Source of the DNA: a virus
IMG/VR virus record: IMGVR_UViG_3300022072_000133
Coordinates: 1 to 23,760 of that record
Strand: one strand, 5' to 3'
DNA length: 23,760 bases
Position 1 is the stretch's first letter. Each line of letters opens with the position of its first letter. A model generated the notes under the pieces. That model was not told the origin of the DNA. It worked only from the letters and a program-made list of their open reading frames with translations, and searched no databases. Below, piece by piece: positions 14,984 through 21,626 of the stretch. Position numbers and translations under genes: made by a program.

Positions 14984-15244
14984 TTATTCTGCGTCACTGG
15001 ATTTGGCCTGTTTTTCCAGTGACGCAACTTGCTTTTTGAAATCCTTCTCACCCAGTAACTCTATCGCCAGCCCCGTCATCATGAGCCTGACCGTGTACGC
15101 TGCGATTGGGTTGACTGGACACTGGCCACTTTCCCACCTGCGGATCGTGCGCCCGCCGTTGATGCCCATGTCAAACTCATCGGCAAGCGCCTGCTGCGTG
15201 TAGCCAAGCGCCATGCGCGCCTGCTTGAACTCTTGCGGTGTCAT
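14984..15244 (-). CDS. Helix-turn-helix transcriptional regulator (Cro/CI type)
   Basis: The ATG at 15244 is chosen because it has GGGGAG eight bases upstream and an ATGA overlap with the methyltransferase-like gene. The 86-residue product has a helix-turn-helix at about 4-40 (QEFKQARMALGYTQQALADE, then GINGGRTIRRWESGQCPV), of the XRE type common in phages, and a second helical part (AAYTVRLMMTGLAIELLGEKDF). It should bind DNA as a dimer and control transcription. Its last 14 codons are made by unit 4 of the inverted-repeat array, giving the polar tail VASLEKQAKSSDAE. The neighbouring repeats and the operator-like arm inside the promoter at 14806 make it the obvious candidate to bind the array; this is inference. 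Confidence 0.82.
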   Translation of the reverse strand: MTPQEFKQARMALGYTQQALADEFDMGINGGRTIRRWESGQCPVNPIAAYTVRLMMTGLAIELLGEKDFKKQVASLEKQAKSSDAE

Positions 15245-15840
15245 TGGTTGTCTCCCCATTGTGCGGCCATCGCGTCTGCAATGCCTTGGTATGTCGTGCT
15301 GCGTATTTTCCAGCGGTCCGGCGACGGCGGAAGGTAGTGCAGCCGCTCGCGGACGTTTTTAGGCAGCGTCATCATCTCGTCGTAGACGTCGTTGGTAGGT
15401 ATCAGGTTTGGTAGGCCATGCAGAAATAGCCCCGTCTTCTTCTGCTCCATATGGCCGAACTGATATGGCTGCACGAACTGCGGCGCGTGCATTTTGCCAA
15501 GCCTGCGCAAAACGCCGACAGGGTTTTCCATGCAGACGCGCGGCGACGCTAACTTCATTGCATCCCACAAGGCAACGGTCCAATCAACCGATGCAAGCCG
15601 CTCCGCATATTTTGGCTGCCCCTCGCCGTAGGTGCTATTGCCGGCGACGGTCAGAGCCGTGCAGGGCGGATGCGCAATAATTAAATCCCACTTCTGGCTC
15701 AGCATGTCATATACGTCGCCCTGATGATGTGGGCCTTCTGCATCCGTTGGTAGCAGGTCGCACGACGTGGCGTCATGGCCGCGTGCGTTAAAAGCGTCAC
15801 GCACTGTGCCGGAGTATTCGCAGGCTACTAAAACTTTCAT
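15241..15840 (-). CDS. Short C5-cytosine DNA methyltransferase-like protein
   Basis: The ATG at 15840 is preceded by AAGGAGGAGCATTG. The 199-residue product has a SAM-binding-type start (KVLVACEYSGTVRDAFNARGHDATSCDLLP), the motif IV loop HPPC (57-60, with the nucleophile-type Cys60) followed by TALTVAGNSTY, and motif VI MENPVG (ENP where ENV is usual). QPYQFGHMEQKKTGLFLHGLPNL follows. A target-recognition domain is nearly absent; full-length C5 enzymes exceed 300 residues. Such short forms are common in phages and may modify phage DNA against host restriction. Activity and target are unknown. It leads into the helix-turn-helix gene by a 4-base overlap. Confidence 0.8.
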   Translation of the reverse strand: MKVLVACEYSGTVRDAFNARGHDATSCDLLPTDAEGPHHQGDVYDMLSQKWDLIIAHPPCTALTVAGNSTYGEGQPKYAERLASVDWTVALWDAMKLASPRVCMENPVGVLRRLGKMHAPQFVQPYQFGHMEQKKTGLFLHGLPNLIPTNDVYDEMMTLPKNVRERLHYLPPSPDRWKIRSTTYQGIADAMAAQWGDNQ

Positions 15841-15852
15841 CAATGCTCCTCC

Positions 15853-16074
15853 TTACACTGCACAGATGCGGGCGACAGCCTCACGATGGCAGCGAAAAAC
15901 CTCAAACGCAGCGGAATCCATCGTCGGGTGCTTTGTGCCGCCGCAGAGTGTGCCGAAGCGAATGCGCCAATCGTTTTCGTCACGCTTTTCTACTTCACCT
16001 TTGGCTCCGTCAGACGCGACCAGATTGTAACGCTCAGAATACTTGTGGCGGGTTTTTTTGGCTGTGTATGTCAT
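15853..16074 (-). CDS. Small unknown protein, 73 residues
   Basis: The product begins MTYTAKKTRHKYSERYNLVA and contains DENDWRIRFGTLCGGTKHPTMDSAAFEVFRCHREAVARICAV. It is basic at first, then has a beta-hairpin followed by a helix. GGAGAGAATAAG precedes the ATG and a good promoter lies at 16118-16146. It starts the operon with the methyltransferase-like and regulator genes. No family is recognised; early expression is likely from the promoter. Confidence 0.68.
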   Translation of the reverse strand: MTYTAKKTRHKYSERYNLVASDGAKGEVEKRDENDWRIRFGTLCGGTKHPTMDSAAFEVFRCHREAVARICAV

Positions 16075-16117
16075 CTTATTCTCTCCAGTTGTTCGGGCGA
16101 ATCACCCTATACGAACG

Positions 16118-16146
16118 ACAATAGGGCCAGATGACCTACCCGTCAA
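16118..16146 (-). promoter_or_regulatory. Sigma70 promoter for the small unknown-methyltransferase-regulator operon
   Basis: On the minus strand TTGACG (16141-16146), 17 bases, TATTGT (16118-16123). Transcription would start near 16111 and give a 37-base leader to the ATG at 16074. The leader begins with an inverted repeat GTTCG/CGAAC (16091-16095 and 16112-16116). No terminator lies between it and the primase-helicase stop at 16181, so read-through also feeds this operon. Confidence 0.65.
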
Positions 16147-16180
16147 CTAGCCTTACTGTCTTTTTAATATATTTCTGCGT

Positions 16181-18499
16181 CTAGGTGTCTTGCTCTCCAA
16201 CGCGGCCAGTCGCCTGCACACCCATGCGCTCCCTACGCTGGCTCTCTGACCGATACGCGACCTCCTCCAGCAAATCTTTCTCGAACCATTCTGCGATGAT
16301 CAGCTTGGCCTGCCTCGCCGACTTCTTGTGGTCTGGGTTTGCAAATGTGTAGCCAGTGATGACTGATCCGACGTAGCGCGCCTTATCCTGCGGCCTGCTT
16401 GAGTATCTCTCGCCCTCGACGCCCTTGTCGATCTCAGTCAGCATCGCGTTGACCACGCGCGTCGTCATGCCGTCCCACAAGTCGGGCAGAGTATAGGCAA
16501 CGCATACGCCGACGTATTCGCCGTTGTCCAGCTTGACCGACTTCATGCGGCGGTAGACTGCATGCTCCGCTGGCCGCGTGAGGTTGTTTTTTCCGTCGTC
16601 CACACGGAACAGGCCAATGGCGTCGCTCTCGCTGACGCCCAGCTCAATGGCGTCCTCACGGCTAACCTTGTTGATGACGCGTGCAGCTCTGGCCGCGCCG
16701 ATCAGTGCGCCAGCCCCTCGGACGCTGTCGATGGTGGCATCCTCACCGCCGCCAGTCTTGCGAATGTGGTGGATCACGCCGTTGCCGCACGACGTCTCGC
16801 GAGAAATCTTGCGGATCATCGCGACCACTGCTTGGATGCTTGGGTTTGAGTTTTCGTTGACTTGGTGCATCGACACAAACGGATCAGTGATCACCAGCCC
16901 GATGTTGTTCTCCCTGATCTTGTCGCGGATGGCGTTGGCCAGCGCAGTGTTCTCGATCAAGCCGTCGCGCGTCTCCATCGCCAGCGTGATGCTGATCGTG
17001 TCCTCGGCGTCGAGGAACAGCCGGCCCTTCAACTCTTCGTGTGTCACGTTGTATTCGCGCATGATGCCAGCAAGCCGCAGGTTGATCTCGTCCATGTCGT
17101 CTTCGAGGCACGCGAACCAGACTGGCACGCTCTCGTGGACGACTTCACCCAGCAGCGGGCGCCCGGTGGCGATGGCTACTGCCTCAACCATTGTCAGCGA
17201 CGTCTTGCCGATGCCGCCCGCGCTGGCCGTCACGCTGACAAAATTGCGGCAGTAGTGATTGCCGTAAATCCAGCGGCGTTTTGGCAGGTCGGCCTCGTTG
17301 AAATTTGCGACTGGCGTCGGCCACATCTGCAACGTGTCGTCCACGTCCACTGTGGCAGGCTCTAGGCGCACTGGCATGTCATCCTCTGGCACGTAGTCAA
17401 AGTCGTCAAAGCCGTCGTCCTGTGTAACCTCTGGCTGCGCGTGACGCACCTCCTCGAACGGGCTGGGCCGCAGCTCTTTGGCATACTCGCGCACGGCCGA
17501 CTTCATGTCGCCGTTATGCTCAAAATGGCAAAATAAGTCAAAGGCGTCGCCCCAGCAGTAATCGCCTTTCACCGCGCCGATGACTGCGCCGACATCTGAG
17601 CCAGATAGGCTGACCCAATACTCGCCAAAGTTCTTGGTCGCGAATGACCCTGACGACTGATAGCGGCTTGCATACGACTGCGAGTTGCCGTCGCGTGTGT
17701 AGCCACACCGCAGCAGCATATCTTCGACTGTGTGGCGTGCGTTAAACTCCGCCACCGGGTCGAGATCGTCGCCCGACGCCTCCCGGCGCTTGATGCGCTC
17801 GGCCTGACGGACGGCACGCTCATGCTCTGCCTGCCGCTCGGCGATGGCCGCACGCTGACGGCGGAATTGCACCTCGCCCCAGATGCTGCTGTTCTTCACG
17901 TCAAGATAGCCCTCTCCGCGATGGCGATCCTGATGGTAGAACAGCGGCTGCCCATGCGCATCGCGCTTTGCTGGCGGCACGTTCGGGAGGAAGATTGGCT
18001 GCCCAACCCGCGCGAGGGCCGCATCACAGGTCACCCCTTGCTCACCCATCAGGCTGAACAGCGCCAACTGCGTGTCGCCATAGTCAGCGCCGCTGATCGG
18101 CTCAAGCAGTGGGATCAGCACTCGCCACTTGCGGTTGTCTTCGCTGGCACCTGACGACGAATAGATCAACGCAGACGCATCGCCCGTTGCCCGTTTAACG
18201 GCATCCTTCAGATCGACCAGCGACGGCGAACCTTCGTCAACGTCAATCGCAAGGTAGTGAAATTCGCCACGCTCACGCTGCGATGCGTGCTTGCGGCCGT
18301 CGTGTTCGCGGTAAGTCGACGGAATGATAAAGCTGGCGTCGGCCTTTTCCTTGGCCTGCGGCTCGGCAACCATTGCGGCGATGGCTGCGAGGCTGATGCT
18401 ATCATATTGCCGATCTTCGTTGCCGATCTTTGTGTCGTGTGCGCCGTGTGCTAAAAGCACGTCAGACTTGCCCACGGCTGAAATTTTAGTTACACTCAT
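16181..18499 (-). CDS. Primase-helicase fusion with RepA-type ATPase
   Basis: The ATG at 18499 has GGAGAACGTACT upstream; a longer frame reaching 18658 would run back through the SSB gene end and a hairpin. The 772-residue protein has an N-terminal primase-like part (HYLAIDVDEG at 81-90 with D86/D88, YSSSGAS 113-119, WRVLIPL 125-131), as in archaeo-eukaryotic-type primases. A middle segment ends DAFDLFCHFEHNGDMKSAVREYAKEL. A RecA-fold ATPase follows with Walker A ASAGGIGKTS (425-434), Walker B LVITDP (535-540), HHIRK (577-581) and SVRGAGALIGAAR (592-604), matching the RepA helicase family. It would unwind and prime phage DNA. The AEP assignment is less certain than the helicase. Confidence 0.88.
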   Translation of the reverse strand: MSVTKISAVGKSDVLLAHGAHDTKIGNEDRQYDSISLAAIAAMVAEPQAKEKADASFIIPSTYREHDGRKHASQRERGEFHYLAIDVDEGSPSLVDLKDAVKRATGDASALIYSSSGASEDNRKWRVLIPLLEPISGADYGDTQLALFSLMGEQGVTCDAALARVGQPIFLPNVPPAKRDAHGQPLFYHQDRHRGEGYLDVKNSSIWGEVQFRRQRAAIAERQAEHERAVRQAERIKRREASGDDLDPVAEFNARHTVEDMLLRCGYTRDGNSQSYASRYQSSGSFATKNFGEYWVSLSGSDVGAVIGAVKGDYCWGDAFDLFCHFEHNGDMKSAVREYAKELRPSPFEEVRHAQPEVTQDDGFDDFDYVPEDDMPVRLEPATVDVDDTLQMWPTPVANFNEADLPKRRWIYGNHYCRNFVSVTASAGGIGKTSLTMVEAVAIATGRPLLGEVVHESVPVWFACLEDDMDEINLRLAGIMREYNVTHEELKGRLFLDAEDTISITLAMETRDGLIENTALANAIRDKIRENNIGLVITDPFVSMHQVNENSNPSIQAVVAMIRKISRETSCGNGVIHHIRKTGGGEDATIDSVRGAGALIGAARAARVINKVSREDAIELGVSESDAIGLFRVDDGKNNLTRPAEHAVYRRMKSVKLDNGEYVGVCVAYTLPDLWDGMTTRVVNAMLTEIDKGVEGERYSSRPQDKARYVGSVITGYTFANPDHKKSARQAKLIIAEWFEKDLLEEVAYRSESQRRERMGVQATGRVGEQDT

Positions 18500-18533
18500 A
18501 GTACGTTCTCCATTTAGCGTGTTGACGTCCTTT

Positions 18534-18570
18534 AAACCCTGCGAGCGTAAATGCCCGCAGGGTTTTTCTT
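18534..18570. terminator. Strong hairpin between ssb and primase-helicase genes, stronger terminator form on the plus strand
   Basis: A perfect 10-bp stem AAACCCTGCG (18534-18543) with CGCAGGGTTT (18556-18565) is followed on the plus strand by TTTTTCTTT. On the minus strand, the coding direction, only the three T in the stem remain before AAAGG. It may act as an attenuator in the coding direction, lowering primase-helicase relative to SSB, and as a full terminator for antisense transcription. Confidence 0.6.
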
Positions 18571-18572
18571 TG

Positions 18573-19208
18573 TTAGAACGGGATTTCGTCCATTGCGAGA
18601 TCGTTGGCCGCCGAGCGCGGGATGTCAGCGAACGGATCAGCGGCAGGCTTCGCATCAAACTCTGCGTGCGCGCCGCCAGTCGGGGCCACCTCGTCGAAAT
18701 CGTCCAGACCGCCGCCGCCGTAGACAGCTTTGGTGACTTGCACGATATCTATAAGGAGGGACACCCCGCCATTGCCGCTTGGATCGGTGACTGGATAGGC
18801 CGTGACCTTGATATTGCCTTCCGAGCCGCCCCAGAAGTTGAGGTCCGTCATCGGCTGCTTCATGCCGTCAATTACAGTCGGCTTCGGGTTCTCGTCGCCC
18901 TGACCGTTGACGCCATTGCGCTTAGCCGAGAACATCACATTGCCGTTTTCGAGTTGCTTCATGCCGAAGACCTTCGAGAAGGGGGCTTTCGTCACGCAAC
19001 TCTCGTAATGTGCCTTCAGCTCTGCGTGCAGCTTGCCCGCGTCTGCCTTGTTCATCTCCCAGCCGATGGAATACGCTGCGCCCTGTGCGCGTGGGTTGCA
19101 CTCCTCTGACCGCTTCTCGGCGGTGTTGTATTTGTATGTCGCAGCAAGGCGTGGGTATGAAAACACCACATTGCGGATCATCACTGGTTTGAAATCTGTT
19201 TTTGACAT
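18573..19208 (-). CDS. ssb: Single-stranded DNA-binding protein (phage type)
   Basis: This 211-residue protein coats single-stranded DNA during replication and recombination. The body has an OB-fold pattern (IRNVVFSYPRLAATYKYN, AAYSIGWEMNKADAGKLHAEL, NFWGGSEGNIKVTAYPV, GVSLLIDIVQVTKAVYGGGG), like phage SSB-like proteins of the DUF2815/gp2.5 type. The C-terminus is disordered and ends DLAMDEIPF, close to the acidic IPF tip by which bacterial SSBs recruit partners. AAGGACGACGACA precedes the ATG. It lies between the exonuclease and the primase-helicase, the expected partners. Confidence 0.85.
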   Translation of the reverse strand: MSKTDFKPVMIRNVVFSYPRLAATYKYNTAEKRSEECNPRAQGAAYSIGWEMNKADAGKLHAELKAHYESCVTKAPFSKVFGMKQLENGNVMFSAKRNGVNGQGDENPKPTVIDGMKQPMTDLNFWGGSEGNIKVTAYPVTDPSGNGGVSLLIDIVQVTKAVYGGGGLDDFDEVAPTGGAHAEFDAKPAADPFADIPRSAANDLAMDEIPF

Positions 19209-19222
19209 TGTCGTCGTCCTTT

Positions 19223-20029
19223 TCAGTTGTTGTCAAAGTTGTCGGCTTGTAAAAAGCGCGGTAGTTCTAAGGTGTTCACCTTATCTGAATAGCCAGTCTC
19301 AAAGCTGTTGACCAGACTGGCTTCTGCGATCTTCATCAGCGTAGCGTCAACTTCACGCTCCGCATACTGAAGAAAGTCGTCACTCAATTCGCTGACGTTG
19401 ACAGCGTAAGGTGCTGTTTTCTCAACGAAAACGAATGAAAACCGCTTGGCCTCGTAGCCAGCCAAGCGCAAAACTTTTAAATAAAACGCAGCCTGCAACG
19501 CGTATGAATACGTGTTCACGTCGCGGGCTACGTCCCGTGGGAGCGAACTCTGGCACGTTTTGATATCGTAAACAATGCCGCCGCCGCTCATGCGATAGCT
19601 GTCCGGGCGGCACTTTAATTCCAGCCCGGTTTCAGGATCGTCGGCAAAGAAGCTGGCCTCGTTCACCGTGTCGTTGCCCGCCATGATCTGGCCGACTGGG
19701 TGGAATAGCACGCTGTCCGCCACCCTGCGTGCGATGTCATAGTCGCCAGCAGTCAGCAGCAGTTTGCCGCCAGCCTCCGCGTCGGCAAATGCGTCTTTCC
19801 ATGCATTGCCCCTGCGATCTGCGGGACCGCGCATGACGCCTTGGGAGCCTTCGAGACACATGTCATGGACGCAGGTGCCAATGGCCATTGAACTGGTCGG
19901 CGTGAAGTTGCTTCGTGCCTTCCAGTGCGCCAGCGACTTGCCGTGTACAGTCTTCACCGCCGACGACGAGATCGCGTCTGTGGCGTGGTATTGCTCATTG
20001 GACATTTTGTCGGATGTGTACATTGTCAT
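19223..20029 (-). CDS. RecE/exonuclease VIII-like PD-(D/E)XK nuclease
   Basis: This 268-residue protein shows the order of conserved residues of the PD-(D/E)XK exonuclease VIII-like family. These are MAIGTCVHDMCLE (H55), VNEASFFADDPETGLELKCRPDSY (E124, D143), GGGIVYDIKTC (D155, K157) and YALQAAFYL (Q179/Y183). It would resect double-stranded ends to leave 3' single strands for annealing or recombination. The ATG at 20029 has GGGAGG seven bases upstream and overlaps the resolvase-like stop by four bases. A dedicated annealing protein is not obvious nearby; the SSB could fill that role. Confidence 0.85.
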   Translation of the reverse strand: MTMYTSDKMSNEQYHATDAISSSAVKTVHGKSLAHWKARSNFTPTSSMAIGTCVHDMCLEGSQGVMRGPADRRGNAWKDAFADAEAGGKLLLTAGDYDIARRVADSVLFHPVGQIMAGNDTVNEASFFADDPETGLELKCRPDSYRMSGGGIVYDIKTCQSSLPRDVARDVNTYSYALQAAFYLKVLRLAGYEAKRFSFVFVEKTAPYAVNVSELSDDFLQYAEREVDATLMKIAEASLVNSFETGYSDKVNTLELPRFLQADNFDNN

Positions 20030-20418
20030 GCCATTGCCTCCCTTGCTAAATAGCAGAATGCGTCGAAATCCATCTCGACGACAAATTCGGTTTCATGGCC
20101 GATCACGCAATCCATCGGCACAACGCAGCGGATCGGCTTGCGGTCATAACGATAGATCAACGCAGGCGACTTGCCCTCACGCCTTGCGGCAACGCACGTT
20201 TGCTCCCACCAAGCCTTCTGGCCACCGATGGGGCCGTCAGCGTAACGCTTCAACTCCAACGTGAATGGAAAGGCAGGATCGGACGGGATCAGGTCGCCGT
20301 GACCACCCTCGCGGTATTGCTCCAAGTCACGCTTGAAAGAAATGCCAAGCTCGTCGTGCAGCATCTTAGCGATGTCACGCTCAAACGCGGCGCCCTTGTT
20401 GCGGCCATTGGTTGCCAT
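20026..20418 (-). CDS. PD-(D/E)XK endonuclease, Holliday-junction-resolvase-like
   Basis: This 130-residue protein begins MATNGRNKGAAFERDIAKML (E13), continues REGGHGDLIPSDPAFPFTLELKRY (D42, E55, K57) and then KAWWEQTCVAARREGKSPALIYRY. The spaced E...GD...ExK residues and the helix-strand order match small phage resolvases and VRR-type nucleases. It may cut branched DNA before packaging; the exact substrate cannot be told. Its ATG shares one base with the stop of the upstream small gene (TGATG) and its stop overlaps the exonuclease start. Confidence 0.8.
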   Translation of the reverse strand: MATNGRNKGAAFERDIAKMLHDELGISFKRDLEQYREGGHGDLIPSDPAFPFTLELKRYADGPIGGQKAWWEQTCVAARREGKSPALIYRYDRKPIRCVVPMDCVIGHETEFVVEMDFDAFCYLAREAMA

Positions 20419-20546
20419 CAGGTATCACGCGCTTGGTTGAGTGCCGCCATGCGGACGAATGCCGTAAACGTAATGCCGAGCTTGTCGGCCGCCGCCTGTA
20501 TGATTGCGCCGTGCTCGTCGCTGAATTGTATCAGTTTGGGTTTCAT
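20418..20546 (-). CDS. Ribbon-helix-helix-like small protein, 42 residues
   Basis: From the ATG at 20546 (AAGGAG seven bases upstream) the frame reads MKPKLIQFSDEHGAIIQAAA then DKLGITFTAFVRMAALNQARDT. The strand-helix-turn-helix pattern (K.IQF..E....I...AD.LGITFTAFVR.AAL..A) is that of CopG/Arc-type DNA-binding peptides. A longer frame to 20621 lacks a ribosome site. As the first gene of the leftward early run, bordering the divergent control region, it is well placed for autoregulation; this is inferred. Confidence 0.68.
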   Translation of the reverse strand: MKPKLIQFSDEHGAIIQAAADKLGITFTAFVRMAALNQARDT

Positions 20547-20680
20547 TGTCGTTCTCCTTATGTATGCCACTTGGTAGACTATCAAAATAATATCGTCAAC
20601 AGTCATTTTATGTATTGCCATGTTTTTCAGTATATGTAATAAATAGCTTACGAAATGAAATTAACCCCAAGGAGACCAAC
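20547..20680. promoter_or_regulatory. Divergent control region between the leftward and rightward early genes
   Basis: This AT-rich gap separates the two transcription units. Leftward, TTGACG (20594-20599 minus) is followed 17 bases later by a poor -10 (TACCAA). Rightward, TTGCCA (20615-20620) is followed 16 bases later by TAATAA. A near-repeat TTATGTAT(T)GCCA occurs at 20558-20569 and 20608-20620, so one copy overlaps each promoter. The individual promoters are weak calls; the divergent arrangement is clear. Confidence 0.5.
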
Positions 20681-20779
20681 ATGAAAATCAGACATTTGCT
20701 CTTAGACGCCATCGGCCTGCTCGCAGTCGGCATCGTGTGCTTCGGCATCCCAACACTCTTCTTCGTCGCAATTCAGTAA
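20681..20779 (+). CDS. Tiny membrane peptide, 32 residues
   Basis: AAGGAGACCAAC precedes the ATG. The product is MKIRHLLLDAIGLLAVGIVC then FGIPTLFFVAIQ: a short basic start and a single transmembrane helix (about 6-30). It is the first gene of the rightward run, so it is likely made early. No cleavage motif typical of a lipoprotein is evident. A role at the host membrane is plausible but unknown. Confidence 0.65.
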   Translation: MKIRHLLLDAIGLLAVGIVCFGIPTLFFVAIQ

Positions 20780-20794
20780 ACAGGAGACTAACCA

Positions 20795-20998
20795 ATGACC
20801 ACTCGATCAACCCCCGACGAAATTGCATTCCTAGAAGGCGCGGTCAGGCGCATTGAGAAAATGGCATCTAACATGCTGCTTGAATACGGCCACGGCGTGC
20901 GCCCGTCCTTCGTGTCAGCCGACCTCGCAGACTACGGCGACAGGATCAGCCGTTACAAGGCAGAGATCGCACGCTTGGAGGCATCACAGCATGGATAA
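20795..20998 (+). CDS. Small helical protein of unknown function, 67 residues
   Basis: AGGAGACTAACC precedes the ATG. The product MTTRSTPDEIAFLEGAVRRI... consists of two predicted helices (DEIAFLEGAVRRIEKMASNMLLEYG and DYGDRISRYKAEIARLEASQHG) around a short linker, with a coiled-coil-like second helix. It overlaps the next small gene by 8 bases. No family is recognised. Confidence 0.65.
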   Translation: MTTRSTPDEIAFLEGAVRRIEKMASNMLLEYGHGVRPSFVSADLADYGDRISRYKAEIARLEASQHG

Positions 20999-21113
20999 CG
21001 CCCTCAGACGCGCAGTTGCAGACGCTGCCATCATCGGACCCATCACCGCAGCCGCTGCCCACAACGTCAGCCTCTGCGCACTCTACGCCATCATCAATAA
21101 AACCAAAGGATAA
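20991..21113 (+). CDS. Small protein, 40 residues, possible DNA-binding helices
   Basis: From ATG at 20991, with GGAGG upstream, the frame reads MDNALRRAVADAAIIGPITA then AAAHNVSLCALYAIINKTKG. The spacing of Ala, Ile and Leu (AAIIGPITAAAAHNVSLCALYAII) resembles a helix-turn-helix, but it is too short to be sure. It overlaps the previous gene by 8 bases and ends 4 bases before the next ATG, so it belongs to the same run. Confidence 0.55.
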   Translation: MDNALRRAVADAAIIGPITAAAAHNVSLCALYAIINKTKG

Positions 21114-21117
21114 ACAA

Positions 21118-21624
21118 ATGACCCTCGCAACAATCACAATCACAAACCGCCTGCCAACCGACACTGGATTTGCACTGCGCCAAGACGACCGCTCTTACAG
21201 TCAAGTATTCGTCCCATCACATATTATGCGTGGCGCTAGCATGGAGATTGGCCACACTTACGATGTAGTCCTCGTTGAGAACTCTGAAGCTCTCCGAGCG
21301 ACGACACCTTGGCGCGTCAGCCAGATGGACGTCGGCCCCATTGGAGGTCAGCAACCAGCGCCAGAGAAGACAGCGCCAAAGCCCACGCCATCAGCCCTGA
21401 TCGACGACAGGATCATGGCCTTGCTCGAAGGCGTATACATGACGACAGGCGAGATCACGACGGCATTAGAAGCCAGCGGCACGATAGTTCGGGATCGCTT
21501 GATGGCGATGTTTAACCGCAACCAGATCGTGCGGGCAGATGTTCATGCGCGGCCAAATTTGCAGCGTGCCACGATGTGCCTCTGGGCCATCGACATTGAC
21601 GCATTTATCGCAGATGGAGAGTGA
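21118..21624 (+). CDS. Unknown protein with beta-rich N-terminus and winged-helix-like C-terminus
   Basis: The ATG at 21118 (AAAGGA upstream) is preferred to an in-frame upstream start that lies inside the preceding gene. Of 168 residues, 1-60 alternate strands (TLATITITNRLPTDTGFALRQDD, YSQVFVPSHIMRGASMEIGHTYDVVLVEN), suggesting an OB- or Sm-like fold. A Pro/Lys-rich linker (about 80-98) leads to a domain of helices and a wing (DDRIMALLEGVYMTTGEITTALEASGTIVRDRLMAMFNRNQIVRADV). It is probably a nucleic-acid-binding early regulator. Confidence 0.7.
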   Translation: MTLATITITNRLPTDTGFALRQDDRSYSQVFVPSHIMRGASMEIGHTYDVVLVENSEALRATTPWRVSQMDVGPIGGQQPAPEKTAPKPTPSALIDDRIMALLEGVYMTTGEITTALEASGTIVRDRLMAMFNRNQIVRADVHARPNLQRATMCLWAIDIDAFIADGE

Positions 21625-21626
21625 GA

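Larger units (their letters stand above)
14701..15026. repeat. Array of four inverted-repeat units with arms related to TGCGTCACTGGA
   Basis: Unit 1 is 14701-14742 (GCGTCTGTG/CACTGACGC arms enclosing TTTCGC-TTCA-GCGAAA). Unit 2 is 14814-14867 (TGCGTCGCTGG/CCAGTGACGCA, one G-T mismatch, enclosing AAATCTC-GTTA-GAGATTT). Unit 3 is 14915-14951 (TGCGTCACTGGA/CCCACTGACGCA). Unit 4 is 14990-15026 (TGCGTCACTGGA/TCCAGTGACGCA, perfect). Units 3 and 4 are near-identical 37-base copies offset by exactly 75 bases. The arm TCCAGTGACGCA of unit 2 and TGCGTCACTGGA of unit 3 also form a 15-base perfect inverted repeat. Units 1-3 are intergenic; unit 4 lies in the last codons of the helix-turn-helix gene. Operator array, replication iterons or RNA stems are all possible. 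Confidence 0.85.

Noticed and set aside
14803-15039. Plus-strand frame of 78 residues across the repeat array
   Set aside because: It runs through the strong promoter's -35 region and the terminator, has no ribosome site, and its composition is that of translated repeats (RHWI..VFP twice).
16578-17255. Plus-strand frame of 225 residues opposite the primase-helicase
   Set aside because: It is antisense to the ATPase domain with intact Walker motifs and has no ribosome site; a shadow frame.
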